From the NCBI GenBank assembly GCA_022563195.1, contig JADFNV010000002.1:1-64000 (forward strand): a stretch of DNA of 64,000 nt. Reading direction: 5' to 3'. The notes beneath the pieces are model-generated. The model searched no databases. It was not told the DNA's origin and saw nothing but the letters and a program-made list of their open reading frames with translations. How positions within the stretch are numbered: position 1 is the stretch's first letter; each line of letters begins with the position of its first letter. Below are positions 53,147-62,930 of the stretch, one piece after another. The DNA is from Pseudomonadota bacterium (lineage in GTDB: Bacteria > Pseudomonadota > Gammaproteobacteria > Steroidobacterales > Woeseiaceae). Made by a program: the position numbers and the translations under genes.

Positions 53147-56047
53147 ATGGAAGTCACGCTGAATCCGACGTCGCTGGCAGCGATTAGCGAGTTGCCCGAA
53201 AACCTGCAGAGTATTGTGCTGCGTTGGTTTGAACGACACAACGCTGTCTACAAGGGGCGTGAAATACCACAAGACATGATTGCGCCGCTATCCCGTGTCG
53301 TCGCCTGCAGCGATTTTGCGGCAAGAACAGCACTTAAAGAGTGGCCGTGGCTTGAGGAGCACCGATTAGCGTTGCAAGAGCAACCTGAGTCTTCAACGCT
53401 AAACGAATTCGCAAGAATGATTGCAGCCAGCGATCAATCTATCGACGTGGTCAAACAACAGTTACGACGTTTTCGCGACCGCTACCTATTGCAGGTTGTC
53501 TGGCGGGAAGTCGAGGGCGACGCGTCACTTCATGAAACACTCGTCGCGCTTTCTGCACTGGCCGACCGGCTTCTCGATGGGGCGGCCGGCTACGCGCAGC
53601 GTCTTATTCATGATCGCTACGGCGCCGTCTGCGATGAGGACGGTGAGCCAGTACCGATCGTTATCCTCGGTATGGGCAAACTGGGTGGCAACGAACTGAA
53701 TTTCTCCTCCGATATCGACCTCATATTCTTGTATTCAGCTGGCAAAGAAAGCGACGGCAGACGCAAACTGAGTGCGCAGGAGTATTTCACACGGCTGTCA
53801 CGATACATCGTTGCATTGTTGGACGAAGTCACCAGCGATGGATTCGTATTTCGAGTCGACACCCGGTTGCGGCCATTTGGCGACAGCGGTCCTCCTGTGG
53901 TCAGCTTTGCGGCACTGGAGTCCTACCTGTTACAACATGGACGAAGCTGGGAGCGTTACGCCTATATCAAGGCGCGCATCGTCGGTCCTGCGCCGCCGAC
54001 AAGCATTGCGAATGAACTCAATGAGAATCTAATCGCTCCATTCGTCTATCGACGCTACCTAGACTATGGCGTCTTTGAATCACTTCGTGATATGCAGGCG
54101 TTGATCGCTGCTGAGGTCAGTCGCCGCGAAGTCGCGGATAATATCAAGCTCGGACCTGGCGGTATTCGGGAAATTGAGTTCATCGTGCAATCGTTGCAAC
54201 TTGTGCGAGGCGGCAGTCGGCGAGATTTGCAGGGGCGTGAGTTGCAGGCGGTGCTACCGAGGCTCGTCGGAAGCCATGGCATGAGCGATACTGACGCTGG
54301 TGCCCTGCTCGATGCCTACAAATTTCTTCGTCGAATCGAGAATTTCATTCAAGCCATTCGAGATCAACAGACACATGAATTGCCTGGTGATGAAATCGAC
54401 CGCGCGCGACTATGCCTGGCGATGCGATATGCAGATTGGGATTCGTTGTTGCGAACTTTAGACTCACATCGGCGCAACGTAACGCGGCAGTTCGAGAAAA
54501 TCACGTTTCGCGGTAACGACGACGCAGTTGTTGATCGCCTTAAAAAGCAATTCAGCGATCTTTGGGGAAAGGCGGCGTCAGCCGCGGAGTGGGCAGATGT
54601 GCTTGATAAGGAAGGTTTCCCCGACGCAAGTGACCTGGCGATGTCGCTTACCGGGTTCGCTGATATGCGGGCGACGCAGCAGATTGACGTGCCGTCGCGG
54701 CAACGGTTGCGGAAATTCATCCCGGAACTCCTGACATTGCTCAAAGACAGCACAGAACCACTGCTGGCGTTGCGACGAACGTTGGCGATCGTCGAGAAGG
54801 TGGTGCGGCGTAGCGCTTACATCGCGTTATTGAACGAAAATTCCCACGCCATGAAGCGGCTTGTCAGCCTTTGTGAACGTAGCGGATATGCGGCTGGGCA
54901 AATCGCGAGGTATCCAGTGTTGCTCGATGAGTTGCTTGATCCACGAATATACTCGGCACGCATTACTCGCGAAAATCTTGATGTCGAATTGCAGCAACGT
55001 ATGGATTCCAGTCGCGCCGATGATCGTGAGGCGCAGATGGAAATACTCGGACAGTTTCAGCGCGCCAGTCAGTTCCGCATCGCATTAGCCGACCTCTATG
55101 GCAGCTTGCCGATTATGCGTGTCAGCGACTGTCTGACTGACCTGGCCGAAGCAGTATTGAACCATGCGCTGGGTGTTGTCTGGGAAGACATGACGAAAAT
55201 GCATGGTGTGCCGAAATATGTCGTGAACGGCGACGTGTGCACAGCCGGCTTCGGCATCATTGCCTACGGAAAACTCGGCGGCCTCGAATTGTCGTACGGA
55301 TCAGACCTTGATCTTGTGTTTTTGCACAATTCGCATGGTGACAAGCAACGAACGAACGGCAAAAAGCGGCTGGATAATTCCATGTTTTTTACACGCCTGG
55401 TTCGTCGTCTTGTGCATCTTCTGACGGCACAGACCGGTTCGGGATTGCTTTACGAAGTGGACACGAGACTGCGACCCGATGGTCAGTCGGGTCTGCTCGT
55501 GACCAGTGTCGATGCCTACGAGCGGTATCAGGTGGAAAATGCCTGGACCTGGGAGCACCAGGCAATGCTCAGAGCGCGTCCTGTTGCCGGGAGCGATGTC
55601 ATTGCGCGGGAATTCGAGCGAATTCGTGCGGACACGCTAATTGACCGCGTGCACCATGACAGGCTGCGCGACGATGTCATATCGATGCGTCGTCGCATGC
55701 GCGGGAAACTCGACAAGAGTGATGCGCAGCATTTTGACCTCAAACAGGGTATCGGCGGCATAGGCGATATCGAGTTCATCGTTCAATATCTCGTGCTTAC
55801 AAACGCACGCGCACACCGATCCGTAATTCAATACTCGGACAATATGCGGCAAATGGACTCGCTTGCGGCGGCAGGCTGTATCAGTCCGGATCTTGCGCTA
55901 CGCTTGCAGTACACCTATCGCAAGTTTCGGTTGAGACTGCACCACCTGTCCTTGGACGACCGGCCGTCAATTGTCGGCAATGATGAATTCGAAGCTGAGC
56001 GCGAGTTCATCAGTCAGGTCTGGGATGATACTTTCGGGTTTGGATAG
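53147..56047 (+). CDS. glnE: Glutamine synthetase adenylyltransferase/deadenylase
   Basis: Bifunctional regulator of glutamine synthetase, 966 aa (family about 940-960). Two nucleotidyltransferase domains with G-x-G-K-L-G-G signatures: GMGKLGGNELNFSSDIDLIF (deadenylylase half, N-terminal) and YGKLGGLELSYGSDLDLVF (adenylylase half, C-terminal), separated by a regulatory segment that receives PII signals. ATG 53147 follows a TGCTAGAAT element. No glnA or glnB is in the window. Confidence 0.97.
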   Translation: MEVTLNPTSLAAISELPENLQSIVLRWFERHNAVYKGREIPQDMIAPLSRVVACSDFAARTALKEWPWLEEHRLALQEQPESSTLNEFARMIAASDQSIDVVKQQLRRFRDRYLLQVVWREVEGDASLHETLVALSALADRLLDGAAGYAQRLIHDRYGAVCDEDGEPVPIVILGMGKLGGNELNFSSDIDLIFLYSAGKESDGRRKLSAQEYFTRLSRYIVALLDEVTSDGFVFRVDTRLRPFGDSGPPVVSFAALESYLLQHGRSWERYAYIKARIVGPAPPTSIANELNENLIAPFVYRRYLDYGVFESLRDMQALIAAEVSRREVADNIKLGPGGIREIEFIVQSLQLVRGGSRRDLQGRELQAVLPRLVGSHGMSDTDAGALLDAYKFLRRIENFIQAIRDQQTHELPGDEIDRARLCLAMRYADWDSLLRTLDSHRRNVTRQFEKITFRGNDDAVVDRLKKQFSDLWGKAASAAEWADVLDKEGFPDASDLAMSLTGFADMRATQQIDVPSRQRLRKFIPELLTLLKDSTEPLLALRRTLAIVEKVVRRSAYIALLNENSHAMKRLVSLCERSGYAAGQIARYPVLLDELLDPRIYSARITRENLDVELQQRMDSSRADDREAQMEILGQFQRASQFRIALADLYGSLPIMRVSDCLTDLAEAVLNHALGVVWEDMTKMHGVPKYVVNGDVCTAGFGIIAYGKLGGLELSYGSDLDLVFLHNSHGDKQRTNGKKRLDNSMFFTRLVRRLVHLLTAQTGSGLLYEVDTRLRPDGQSGLLVTSVDAYERYQVENAWTWEHQAMLRARPVAGSDVIAREFERIRADTLIDRVHHDRLRDDVISMRRRMRGKLDKSDAQHFDLKQGIGGIGDIEFIVQYLVLTNARAHRSVIQYSDNMRQMDSLAAAGCISPDLALRLQYTYRKFRLRLHHLSLDDRPSIVGNDEFEAEREFISQVWDDTFGFG

Positions 56048-56108
56048 CTCATGAGCCCCGCCGAATGCTTATAATCACCTACTCGACACACACATACCGG
56101 GACCCGCA

Positions 56109-56321
56109 GTGGCATCCAGAGCAGGCAGCGTCGACCAGGACCTCATTCCGGCCAACGTGCAGCATCGTTACCGGGTGCGTGACGCGGACATACCCTTGTC
56201 GTGCCCGATGCCCGGCATGTACCTGTGGAATTCGCACCCCAAGGTGTACTTGCCGATCGAGGAGACGGGTGAGGCGAAGTGCCCCTATTGTGGGGCGCAA
56301 TACTTCCTTGACGACGATTGA
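56109..56321 (+). CDS. CHCC-type zinc-finger protein
   Basis: 70 aa from GTG 56109. Zinc-binding residues C-x-H-x-C-x2-C: LSCPMPGMYLWNSHP and AKCPYCGAQYF. This is the small CHCC zinc-finger family (related to the NDUFS6 domain), often near LPS lipid genes in Gammaproteobacteria. Fits its place upstream of kdkA/lpxL. Confidence 0.88.
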   Translation: MASRAGSVDQDLIPANVQHRYRVRDADIPLSCPMPGMYLWNSHPKVYLPIEETGEAKCPYCGAQYFLDDD

Positions 56322-56360
56322 CTGACCGGAAGGAGCCTGCGGGGTGCTAAATCGAGGAAT

Positions 56361-56770
56361 ACGGCCTTAAATATCATTAAAATCTTCGAAAATCGTTAAA
56401 AGTTGACTAATGGCCCGTGCGGACACACCCAGCCCCTTAAGCCGCCCAGAACATAAAATGCTGCGAAGTTGCCGGGAATAGCCGTTAAAAAGACCGATTA
56501 TCGTTAAAAATACTCATAACGCTTAGACAGCATTTGATCAGATGTTCCCAAGATCAGCCAATGTTTCCAATTACGATGATAAAATTCCCAAAACAAGCAG
56601 TAAAGTCGGCAAAAACAACCTAAATATCGTCGAAAAGTATAAAATAGTCGAAAAATGAGGAAAAATTGAAATTACTGAACAATGCCCGAATGGATGTTGA
56701 AAAATGGCAAAGAGATTCTTAAAAATCTTAAAAAACATCCAAAATTGTTTCTAAAAGTTACTAAATACCT
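56361..56770 (+). repeat. A-tract island, strongly strand-asymmetric, no gene
   Basis: Within the roughly 530-bp gap between the zinc-finger gene and kdkA there are about 18 runs of four or more A on the + strand and no run of four T. Recurring units are TTAAAA, CGAAAA and TCGTTAAAA/CCGTTAAAA. GC content is far below the neighbouring genes, and all + strand frames are broken by TAA. No ORF of note, no tRNA-like fold and no transposase ends are seen. It may be a bent or nucleoid-protein-bound upstream region for the LPS genes. Confidence 0.6.
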
Positions 56771-56855
56771 CTAAATAGACGATAAGACGAAACTGATACG
56801 ATAGCGCTGATGCAGAAGGTGTTAAACTCGGCGCCGCCAGCAAAAGGACAGACCT

Positions 56856-57587
56856 TTGACCGAAACTGTCGAAAAAACAGAGACTGGAGCCATTCTTTAC
56901 GACAGGTCCATTATCAGTGAGATAGACGAGGAACGCTTTGTCGCGGCTGGTTGGTCGCATGCGGAGCCGGTGACCGGCTCACTGGGGTCCGCCGGGCGCG
57001 GCAATACGATGTTCGTCGGCAACGTGCCCAGGCAGTTCGTGCTGCGGCATTATGTGCGAGGCGGTCTGATTGGCAGGTTGATTGACGACACCTACATATG
57101 GACGGGCGAGCGAAATTCGCGGCCGTTTGTCGAATGGCGCATGCTGGCAAAGATGGCAGAGAACGGCCTGCGAGTGCCGCGCCCTGCGGCCGCACGATAT
57201 CGCAGAATTGGGCCCTTCTATACGGCGGATCTCATTACCGTACGCATCCCGGGTGTGCAGCCATTATCGGTACGTATTGGTAAACGATCATGCGGTGCCG
57301 TGTTCTGGCAGTCCATTGGTAACGCTATTGCACAGTTTCATGCGGATGGCGTTTACCATGCGGACATGAACGCCTATAACCTGCAGATCGACGACGAGGG
57401 TGAGCTCTGGATGCTGGATCTCGATCGCGGTCGCCTGCTTTCGCCCGGTCCGTGGCAGCAGAAAACGCTCAGCAGGCTGCACCGCTCGCTGGAAAAAATC
57501 AAAGCACTCGACCCGAACATTCATTATACGCAGGAGAACTGGGAGCAGTTTCTCGAGGGCTATTTCGACGCGTTGAGATCGGCGTAG
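56856..57587 (+). CDS. kdkA: 3-deoxy-D-manno-octulosonic acid kinase
   Basis: Phosphorylates Kdo of the LPS inner core, at the membrane inner face. 243 aa from TTG 56856 with AAAAGGA upstream. Protein-kinase-like: VLRHYVRGGLIG, catalytic YHADMNAYN (D170) and WMLDLDRG. Directly followed (convergent, 28-bp overlap) by the lipid A acyltransferase, so the pair belongs to LPS core/lipid A assembly. Confidence 0.93.
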   Translation: MTETVEKTETGAILYDRSIISEIDEERFVAAGWSHAEPVTGSLGSAGRGNTMFVGNVPRQFVLRHYVRGGLIGRLIDDTYIWTGERNSRPFVEWRMLAKMAENGLRVPRPAAARYRRIGPFYTADLITVRIPGVQPLSVRIGKRSCGAVFWQSIGNAIAQFHADGVYHADMNAYNLQIDDEGELWMLDLDRGRLLSPGPWQQKTLSRLHRSLEKIKALDPNIHYTQENWEQFLEGYFDALRSA

Positions 57588-58498
57588 TAATCGGGATAGC
57601 CTTCCGGCAGATCTTTGAATTTTCTATGCACCCAAAGATATTGTTCGGTACAGGTGCGGATATAGTCTTCAAGCACCCGCACGTACTTTTTGGTATCGGC
57701 AACAGGATCGTCGCTTGGAAAATCGGGCAACGGCGGCAGGATCGTCAATTCATAACGCCCATCGGGCAGTCGACGCGGGAAATACGGCAACGTGACCGCC
57801 CTGCCAAGGCGGGCGAGTGTTGACGTCGCTGTCGTGTGCATTGACGGTACGCCGAAGAATGGAATCACCTCCGAGCCTTTGCGGCTGAAACTCTGATCCG
57901 GTGCGTACCAAACTATTCGACCTTTACGCAGACTCTTGATCATGGCCTTGATGTCTCTTTTCTCGATCGTCAATGTGGCCGAGCGCTCACGGCCTGTTCG
58001 CAACACTTCTGTCGCGAACTCGCTGCGGTTTTTGCGATACACGGCGTCAAACGGCGGGCAGTTGACTCTCAGGACCCGACCGCTGATTTCCATCGTCGTG
58101 AAATGGGCGCTGAGCAAAATGATGCCTTTACCGCTATCGATTGCGGCCTGCAGGTGCTCGAGGCCAGATAGCGTTGTCATCGCAATGAGTTTTTCGTCCG
58201 ATGCCCAGCGACCGAGTCCCATTTCGATCACCGACATTCCAAGCGCTTCAAAATGTCGTCGCACAAGAGCCACGCGTTCCTGCGACGCCATGTCGGGAAA
58301 GCACAACTCAATATTGCGAAGCACGATCGCCCGGCGCTTGATAGAGAATCGATGCGCCAGGCGCCCAAAGTTTTGGCCGATGCTCATCGACACCGAATGC
58401 GGTAGCAGGCAAATAGCGCGCAACAAGGCGAGGCCAAGCCAGCTCGGCCAGTACTTTGGTTCCCAGAACGAATACAGTGGTTTACGGTCGGTGAACAT
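57560..58498 (-). CDS. lpxL: Lipid A (LpxL/HtrB-type) acyltransferase
   Basis: Late acyltransferase adding a secondary fatty acid to lipid A, inner membrane. About 312 aa from ATG 58498 (GTG 58504 also open). N-terminal helix near WPSWLGLALLRAICLLP; catalytic H-x4-E in SAHFTTMEISG; the substrate loops WYAPDQSFSRKGSEVIPFFG and TATSTLARLG follow. LpxL/LpxM choice not certain. 28-bp convergent overlap with kdkA. Confidence 0.9.
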   Translation of the reverse strand: MFTDRKPLYSFWEPKYWPSWLGLALLRAICLLPHSVSMSIGQNFGRLAHRFSIKRRAIVLRNIELCFPDMASQERVALVRRHFEALGMSVIEMGLGRWASDEKLIAMTTLSGLEHLQAAIDSGKGIILLSAHFTTMEISGRVLRVNCPPFDAVYRKNRSEFATEVLRTGRERSATLTIEKRDIKAMIKSLRKGRIVWYAPDQSFSRKGSEVIPFFGVPSMHTTATSTLARLGRAVTLPYFPRRLPDGRYELTILPPLPDFPSDDPVADTKKYVRVLEDYIRTCTEQYLWVHRKFKDLPEGYPDYYADLNASK

Positions 58499-58562
58499 CG
58501 CCACCGGAGCTTATGAACAGCAACGACGCGAGTCCAGCTAATTGTTGCCTGCTGGCGGGAAT

Positions 58563-59861
58563 TTATTCGGACATGCCGTCGACGTAGTCATCACTGTCAC
58601 CGATTTCATTGCCCAGAGTGTCGTCATCAACTTCGCCGGTTGGCGGTTCGTCGGTCTGTATGCCGATGTGAAATGTGGCGAATCCAGGCATTACGACCTG
58701 GTTGCGCGCCATGCCGATGATGCGACCGGAGTAGGGAGAGCGGAGCTCGGATCTTGCGTTGTTCATCGGATCAGTGATGGTGCCAAGCAGGTCGCCCTTG
58801 CGCACGGTACTGCCGAGGCTTACGTCGGCAAGCAGGATGCCGCCATTATCCGCACGGACCCAGGACGAACGGTAGTACACTGGTTCGGGATCGCCCCAGA
58901 GGCGAGTCTTCCTGACCATTCCAAGCGTATGGATCAGAGTCTGGATGCCTTTCACACCGACCTTGACTTCGCTGAGCTCGAGTTGTGACGGACCACCGGC
59001 CTCAAGAGTGACGGCCGGAATACCGGCCTCCGTTGCCGCGTAGCGCAATGTCCCGGCAGTCGGTGTGCTATGCAAGATCACCATCGAGCCGAAACCTTCT
59101 GTTAATGTCACGGCATCCGGATTGCGAAGATCGGCGCGGATCTGAGGTAAGTTAGTCCGCTCGAATGAACCCGTATGCAAATCAACCAGTGCGTCACATT
59201 TCGCGATGACATTGGTAAAGAAAGAGTGCGCAATTCGTGCGGCGGCGCTGCCACGTGGATTACCAGGAAAATATCGGTTCAGGTCGCGACGATCGGGCAG
59301 ATAGCGTGAACCGCGCCGAAACCCTTGCACGTTGACAATCGGGACGCCGATTACAGCACCTGAGACTTTCGCTGGTGTGAGGTCGTGCATGACGCGCCGG
59401 ACCATTTCGATACCGTTAAGCTCATCGCCGTGTACGGCTGCAGTCAGGCAAAGAGTCGGACCGGGCAACGCGCCATTGACGACAAGCACGGGAGTTGAAA
59501 CGGATACGCCTTCAAACAGTTCCGTGGCCGACCAGGACAATCGCTGTGACGTGCCAGGCATGATTTCGGTGCCGAGGAGTTCGAGCGGCTCCGCAAGGCC
59601 AGCTGCAGCGGCAACGGCATTGGCGAGGGGTATTTCGGTCTCCTCGTCCAGGCTTGGAGCGAACGTCGCAGTGGCTGTTGCTGCAGCTTCGCTGGGAGCC
59701 GAGTCCGCATCGTCGGTCGTATCTTTGTGAATAACGGTGTGCTGATCGCCGGGATCGGTTGCCGCGCTGTCCGCCAACAGCGGGCCGGCCAATGACAGCA
59801 GGAAAATCGCGATCAGGCAGTGAGTCAGAAAGTCTCTGAGATGTCGGTACAATTCGGTCAT
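58563..59861 (-). CDS. Exported succinylglutamate desuccinylase/aspartoacylase-family protein
   Basis: 432 aa from ATG 59861, with GAGG upstream. Signal peptide (LTHCLIAIFLLSLAGPLLA), then an M14-like zinc hydrolase domain: zinc ligands in AVHGDELNGIEM (H, E) and LVDLHTGSFE (H). C-terminal beta-rich segment RSPYSGRIIGMARNQVVMPG is the usual aspartoacylase-like cap. Substrate unknown. Low-complexity TDDADSAPSEAAATATATF linker after the signal. The longer frame to 59972 would start before the signal peptide. Confidence 0.82.
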   Translation of the reverse strand: MTELYRHLRDFLTHCLIAIFLLSLAGPLLADSAATDPGDQHTVIHKDTTDDADSAPSEAAATATATFAPSLDEETEIPLANAVAAAAGLAEPLELLGTEIMPGTSQRLSWSATELFEGVSVSTPVLVVNGALPGPTLCLTAAVHGDELNGIEMVRRVMHDLTPAKVSGAVIGVPIVNVQGFRRGSRYLPDRRDLNRYFPGNPRGSAAARIAHSFFTNVIAKCDALVDLHTGSFERTNLPQIRADLRNPDAVTLTEGFGSMVILHSTPTAGTLRYAATEAGIPAVTLEAGGPSQLELSEVKVGVKGIQTLIHTLGMVRKTRLWGDPEPVYYRSSWVRADNGGILLADVSLGSTVRKGDLLGTITDPMNNARSELRSPYSGRIIGMARNQVVMPGFATFHIGIQTDEPPTGEVDDDTLGNEIGDSDDYVDGMSE

Positions 59862-60003
59862 CGGCTCGCAGGCCTCATTTCCCGGTCGCACCAAGCATTG
59901 CGGCGACCGGCGAGGATCATTAACATGGTCAAAATTAGCGGAATAAAGCATATTTTTCTGTGAACTAATCAAGAATTTACGATTGAAACTTGAATTAATC
60001 TAT

Positions 60004-61926
60004 ATGACAAGTAAAAGCCGGGTTTTGTTCCTTCTCGTCCTGCTCGCATCAGGGGCTGGCCACGCCGACGAGACGTTCCCCTTACCGACCGAATTGCAGC
60101 GCGATGTTGACTTCTGGGTGAATATTTTCACTCGCTACAGCACCGATCAGGGTGTACTGCATGACGATAGAAACCTCGCAATTATTTACCAGCGCATCGA
60201 CTTTCCGGACGGCCTTGATCGTCGCGGGCGCCAGCGCGTTGTCAAGAAAAAGCGCGAGGAAGTGCGCAAGGTTCTCAGAAGCCTTGCGAGCGGCAAGCGC
60301 GATAATCTTGATACGGACGAATCAAGGGTGCTGGCACTGTGGCCATCGGGCGTCAGCAACCAGACCTTGAACACAGCGGCACGGCACGTCCGTTATCAAC
60401 AGGGGCTCGAAGATCGCTTTCGACAAGGGCTGATTCGTGCCGGTCGCTGGCGTGATTATATAGAGCAAGAATTTCGTGATCTCGCCGTGCCGATCGAGCT
60501 CGCCGCATTACCGCATGTCGAGTCGTCTTATAATCCGGATGCTCGATCGCATGTCGGTGCCTCGGGCATCTGGCAGTTCACCCGCAGTACGGGACGGCGA
60601 TACATGCGCATTGATCATGTGCTCGACGAGCGCAATGATCCGTTCGTGGCGACACGGGCTGCCGGCAAGTTGCTTGCCCACAATTACTCGATCACGGGTA
60701 ACTGGCCCATGGCGATCACTGCGTATAACCACGGCCTTGCCGGCGTGCGTCGCGCAATGCGTAAGCATGGCGACACCGCATACGCGGACATCATCAGAAA
60801 TTATAAGGGCAGAACATTTGGTTTCGCGTCACGAAATTTTTACGTCGCTTTTCTTGCTGCAAAACAGGTTGATCTGAATGTCGAGCAGTACTTTCCAGGC
60901 ATCGTCATCGATCAGCCAACTGATTTCGCGGAGGCAACACTGCAGGCCTATATCCCGGTTATCGATCTGACCAAGGCGCTCGGCGTTACGCCTGCGCAGT
61001 TGGCAACCCACAATCCGGCCCTGCAAGCGACCGTCTGGCAGGGCAGCAAGCACTTGCCCAAGGGCTTCGACATTCGCTTGCCATCGAACTTACTCGATGG
61101 GCCGATTACAGATTTCATGGCCAAGGTACCCGCGGACAGGTGGCAGGCAAAACAGCTACCCGACTTGTTTCACACCATTGCGCGCGGAGACACACTGTCG
61201 GAAATTGCCAAGGCGTACGATACGCGAATATCGACACTGGTTGCGTTGAACAACCTTGGAAGTTCACACCGGATTCGTGCCGGACAAAGGCTGCGCCTGC
61301 CCGCGGCCGGACCCGCGCCAGTCAATCAGGCCAGGGGGTCGGCACAGGTTGCTCCAATCGAACCGCCAGTCGTCGCAAGTGCCGTCACGGCCGTTGATGA
61401 AAGTACGATCTTTGACGAATTGACGTCATCAATAATGGCCGGCGATCTGGTCGCAAGTCTGCTTGGGACAATTCAGACGGCATTGTTGTCGGATCCGAGC
61501 GATTACAGCATTGCATCCGACACTACGATCGAGGTCCACCCGCTCGAGACTCTCGGTCACTATGCTGATTGGTTGGGGATTCGCACACAGCGTCTTCGTG
61601 ATATCAATGGACTTGCATTCCGAACCCCGGTTGAGGTCGGGAAACGAATTCGACTCGAACTTGTGTCGGTCGATGCAAAAACTTTCGAGGATCGCAGGAT
61701 CGCTTATCATTCCGCACAACAAGACGGCTTTTTTCGCAAGAACATCATCATGGGAGTGACGCAGCATGTCATTCGCTCGGGTGAGTCGATCTGGATTCTC
61801 TCACTTAGAAAATACGACGTGCCCGTGTGGCTGTTTCGCCAATACAACCCCGAGCTCGATCTGCACAACATCAGGCCGGGCATCGTCGTTCGCTTTCCGA
61901 TATTGGCTTCCGGCATTCAGCCCTGA
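60004..61926 (+). CDS. mltD: Membrane-bound lytic transglycosylase with LysM repeats (MltD-like)
   Basis: Peptidoglycan-cleaving enzyme, 640 aa from ATG 60004. Signal peptide SRVLFLLVLLASGAGHA; SLT domain with catalytic Glu173 in PHVESSYNP and GASGIWQFTRSTGR, AITAYNHGLAGVRRA. Three C-terminal LysM repeats: TIARGDTLSEIAKAYDTRIS, ETLGHYADWLGIRTQRLRDI and VIRSGESIWILSLRKYDVPV. No lipobox, unlike E. coli MltD, so it may be soluble periplasmic. TTG 59983 is also open. Confidence 0.9.
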   Translation: MTSKSRVLFLLVLLASGAGHADETFPLPTELQRDVDFWVNIFTRYSTDQGVLHDDRNLAIIYQRIDFPDGLDRRGRQRVVKKKREEVRKVLRSLASGKRDNLDTDESRVLALWPSGVSNQTLNTAARHVRYQQGLEDRFRQGLIRAGRWRDYIEQEFRDLAVPIELAALPHVESSYNPDARSHVGASGIWQFTRSTGRRYMRIDHVLDERNDPFVATRAAGKLLAHNYSITGNWPMAITAYNHGLAGVRRAMRKHGDTAYADIIRNYKGRTFGFASRNFYVAFLAAKQVDLNVEQYFPGIVIDQPTDFAEATLQAYIPVIDLTKALGVTPAQLATHNPALQATVWQGSKHLPKGFDIRLPSNLLDGPITDFMAKVPADRWQAKQLPDLFHTIARGDTLSEIAKAYDTRISTLVALNNLGSSHRIRAGQRLRLPAAGPAPVNQARGSAQVAPIEPPVVASAVTAVDESTIFDELTSSIMAGDLVASLLGTIQTALLSDPSDYSIASDTTIEVHPLETLGHYADWLGIRTQRLRDINGLAFRTPVEVGKRIRLELVSVDAKTFEDRRIAYHSAQQDGFFRKNIIMGVTQHVIRSGESIWILSLRKYDVPVWLFRQYNPELDLHNIRPGIVVRFPILASGIQP

Positions 61927-61934
61927 GGTGCGGT

Positions 61935-62327
61935 TTGGCCAGTCTAGTAGCGATTCGTATACTGCCGCTCGTGTTACTGATGGGTGCCGCCGCATTGTTC
62001 TTCAATGAGGTTCAGGGTGGTGGCCCATATGTGATACGCAATCTACTGCCGCCCGCGATCGTCCTGCTGCTCGCGTCATTTACATTGTGGCGCGGGCAGG
62101 GGAACTGGACAGGGTCGGGCTGGCGGCTCGTGCTTGGCACCATCGGTTTCTCGATCCCGGCACTGGGTTTGTCGGTTTACCTGCACTATGCGTATTCGGT
62201 GAATCTCAATGACATGTTTAGCGACGCGGCCAACCCGGGCCAGCTATTTCGCTACCTGCCTGTCTACACCACGGGTGCCGGCGGCATCGGTTTCGCCATC
62301 GGCTGGATCGTCGGCAGGAACCTGTGA
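61935..62327 (+). CDS. Small four-helix membrane protein
   Basis: 130 aa from TTG 61935, which has GAGG six bases upstream; starts 8 bp after the mltD stop. Hydrophobic helices: ILPLVLLMGAAALFF, LPPAIVLLLASFTLW, LGTIGFSIPALGLSVYL and GGIGFAIGWIVG. No family recognised. Co-transcription with mltD is likely from the spacing. Confidence 0.7.
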   Translation: MASLVAIRILPLVLLMGAAALFFNEVQGGGPYVIRNLLPPAIVLLLASFTLWRGQGNWTGSGWRLVLGTIGFSIPALGLSVYLHYAYSVNLNDMFSDAANPGQLFRYLPVYTTGAGGIGFAIGWIVGRNL

Positions 62328-62385
62328 GGCCAGAACGCATGAGGTTTGCTAGTCTGTGGCCATAAAATGTAAGGGGCAGTTTCGA

Positions 62386-62910
62386 ATGTCGCGGCAACAG
62401 CCAATGGCTAGAGTACAGAGTCGAAGTTTGTGTGCACTGTGTTTCGTGTTGCTTTGGCAAGGCTCACCTTTCGCGGGTGAATTTCCAGTCGCCGACAGGG
62501 TGCTAATCGAAAAAGCGGAGCGCAAATTACATTTGATCAAGGATGGCGTAGCTTTTCGCATCTTTGACATCGCACTCGGTATCAGGCCGATCGGCGACAA
62601 GGAGCGAGAAGGTGACTTTAAGACACCTGAAGGAAAATACACTTTAGACACGCGTAATCCAAATAGTGAGTTCTTTCTTTCGATTCACGTGTCCTATCCG
62701 AATGTGCTTGATATCCGGTCTGCCAGGGCCAAGGGCGTCGATCCTGGTGGTGCCATAATGATTCATGGCCAGCCAAATTCTCCAAGTCGATCTGAAGCGT
62801 ATTACCACACCCAGGATTGGACCAACGGCTGCATTGCGGTGTCGAATTCCGACATGATTGATATCTGGCTGATGACCGCCAACAACACTCCGGTCGAGAT
62901 TCAGCCCTGA
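62386..62910 (+). CDS. L,D-transpeptidase (YkuD domain)
   Basis: 174 aa from ATG 62386. Signal peptide (SLCALCFVLLWQGSPFAG), then a YkuD catalytic domain: RKLHLIKDGVAFRIFDIALG, H127 in MIHGQPN and the nucleophile Cys149 in DWTNGCIAVS. Forms 3-3 crosslinks or attaches lipoprotein to peptidoglycan in the periplasm. Single-domain, without the LysM or beta-lactam-resistance extensions of some family members. Confidence 0.93.
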   Translation: MSRQQPMARVQSRSLCALCFVLLWQGSPFAGEFPVADRVLIEKAERKLHLIKDGVAFRIFDIALGIRPIGDKEREGDFKTPEGKYTLDTRNPNSEFFLSIHVSYPNVLDIRSARAKGVDPGGAIMIHGQPNSPSRSEAYYHTQDWTNGCIAVSNSDMIDIWLMTANNTPVEIQP

Positions 62911-62930
62911 ACGCCGGCAATCCAGAATTT

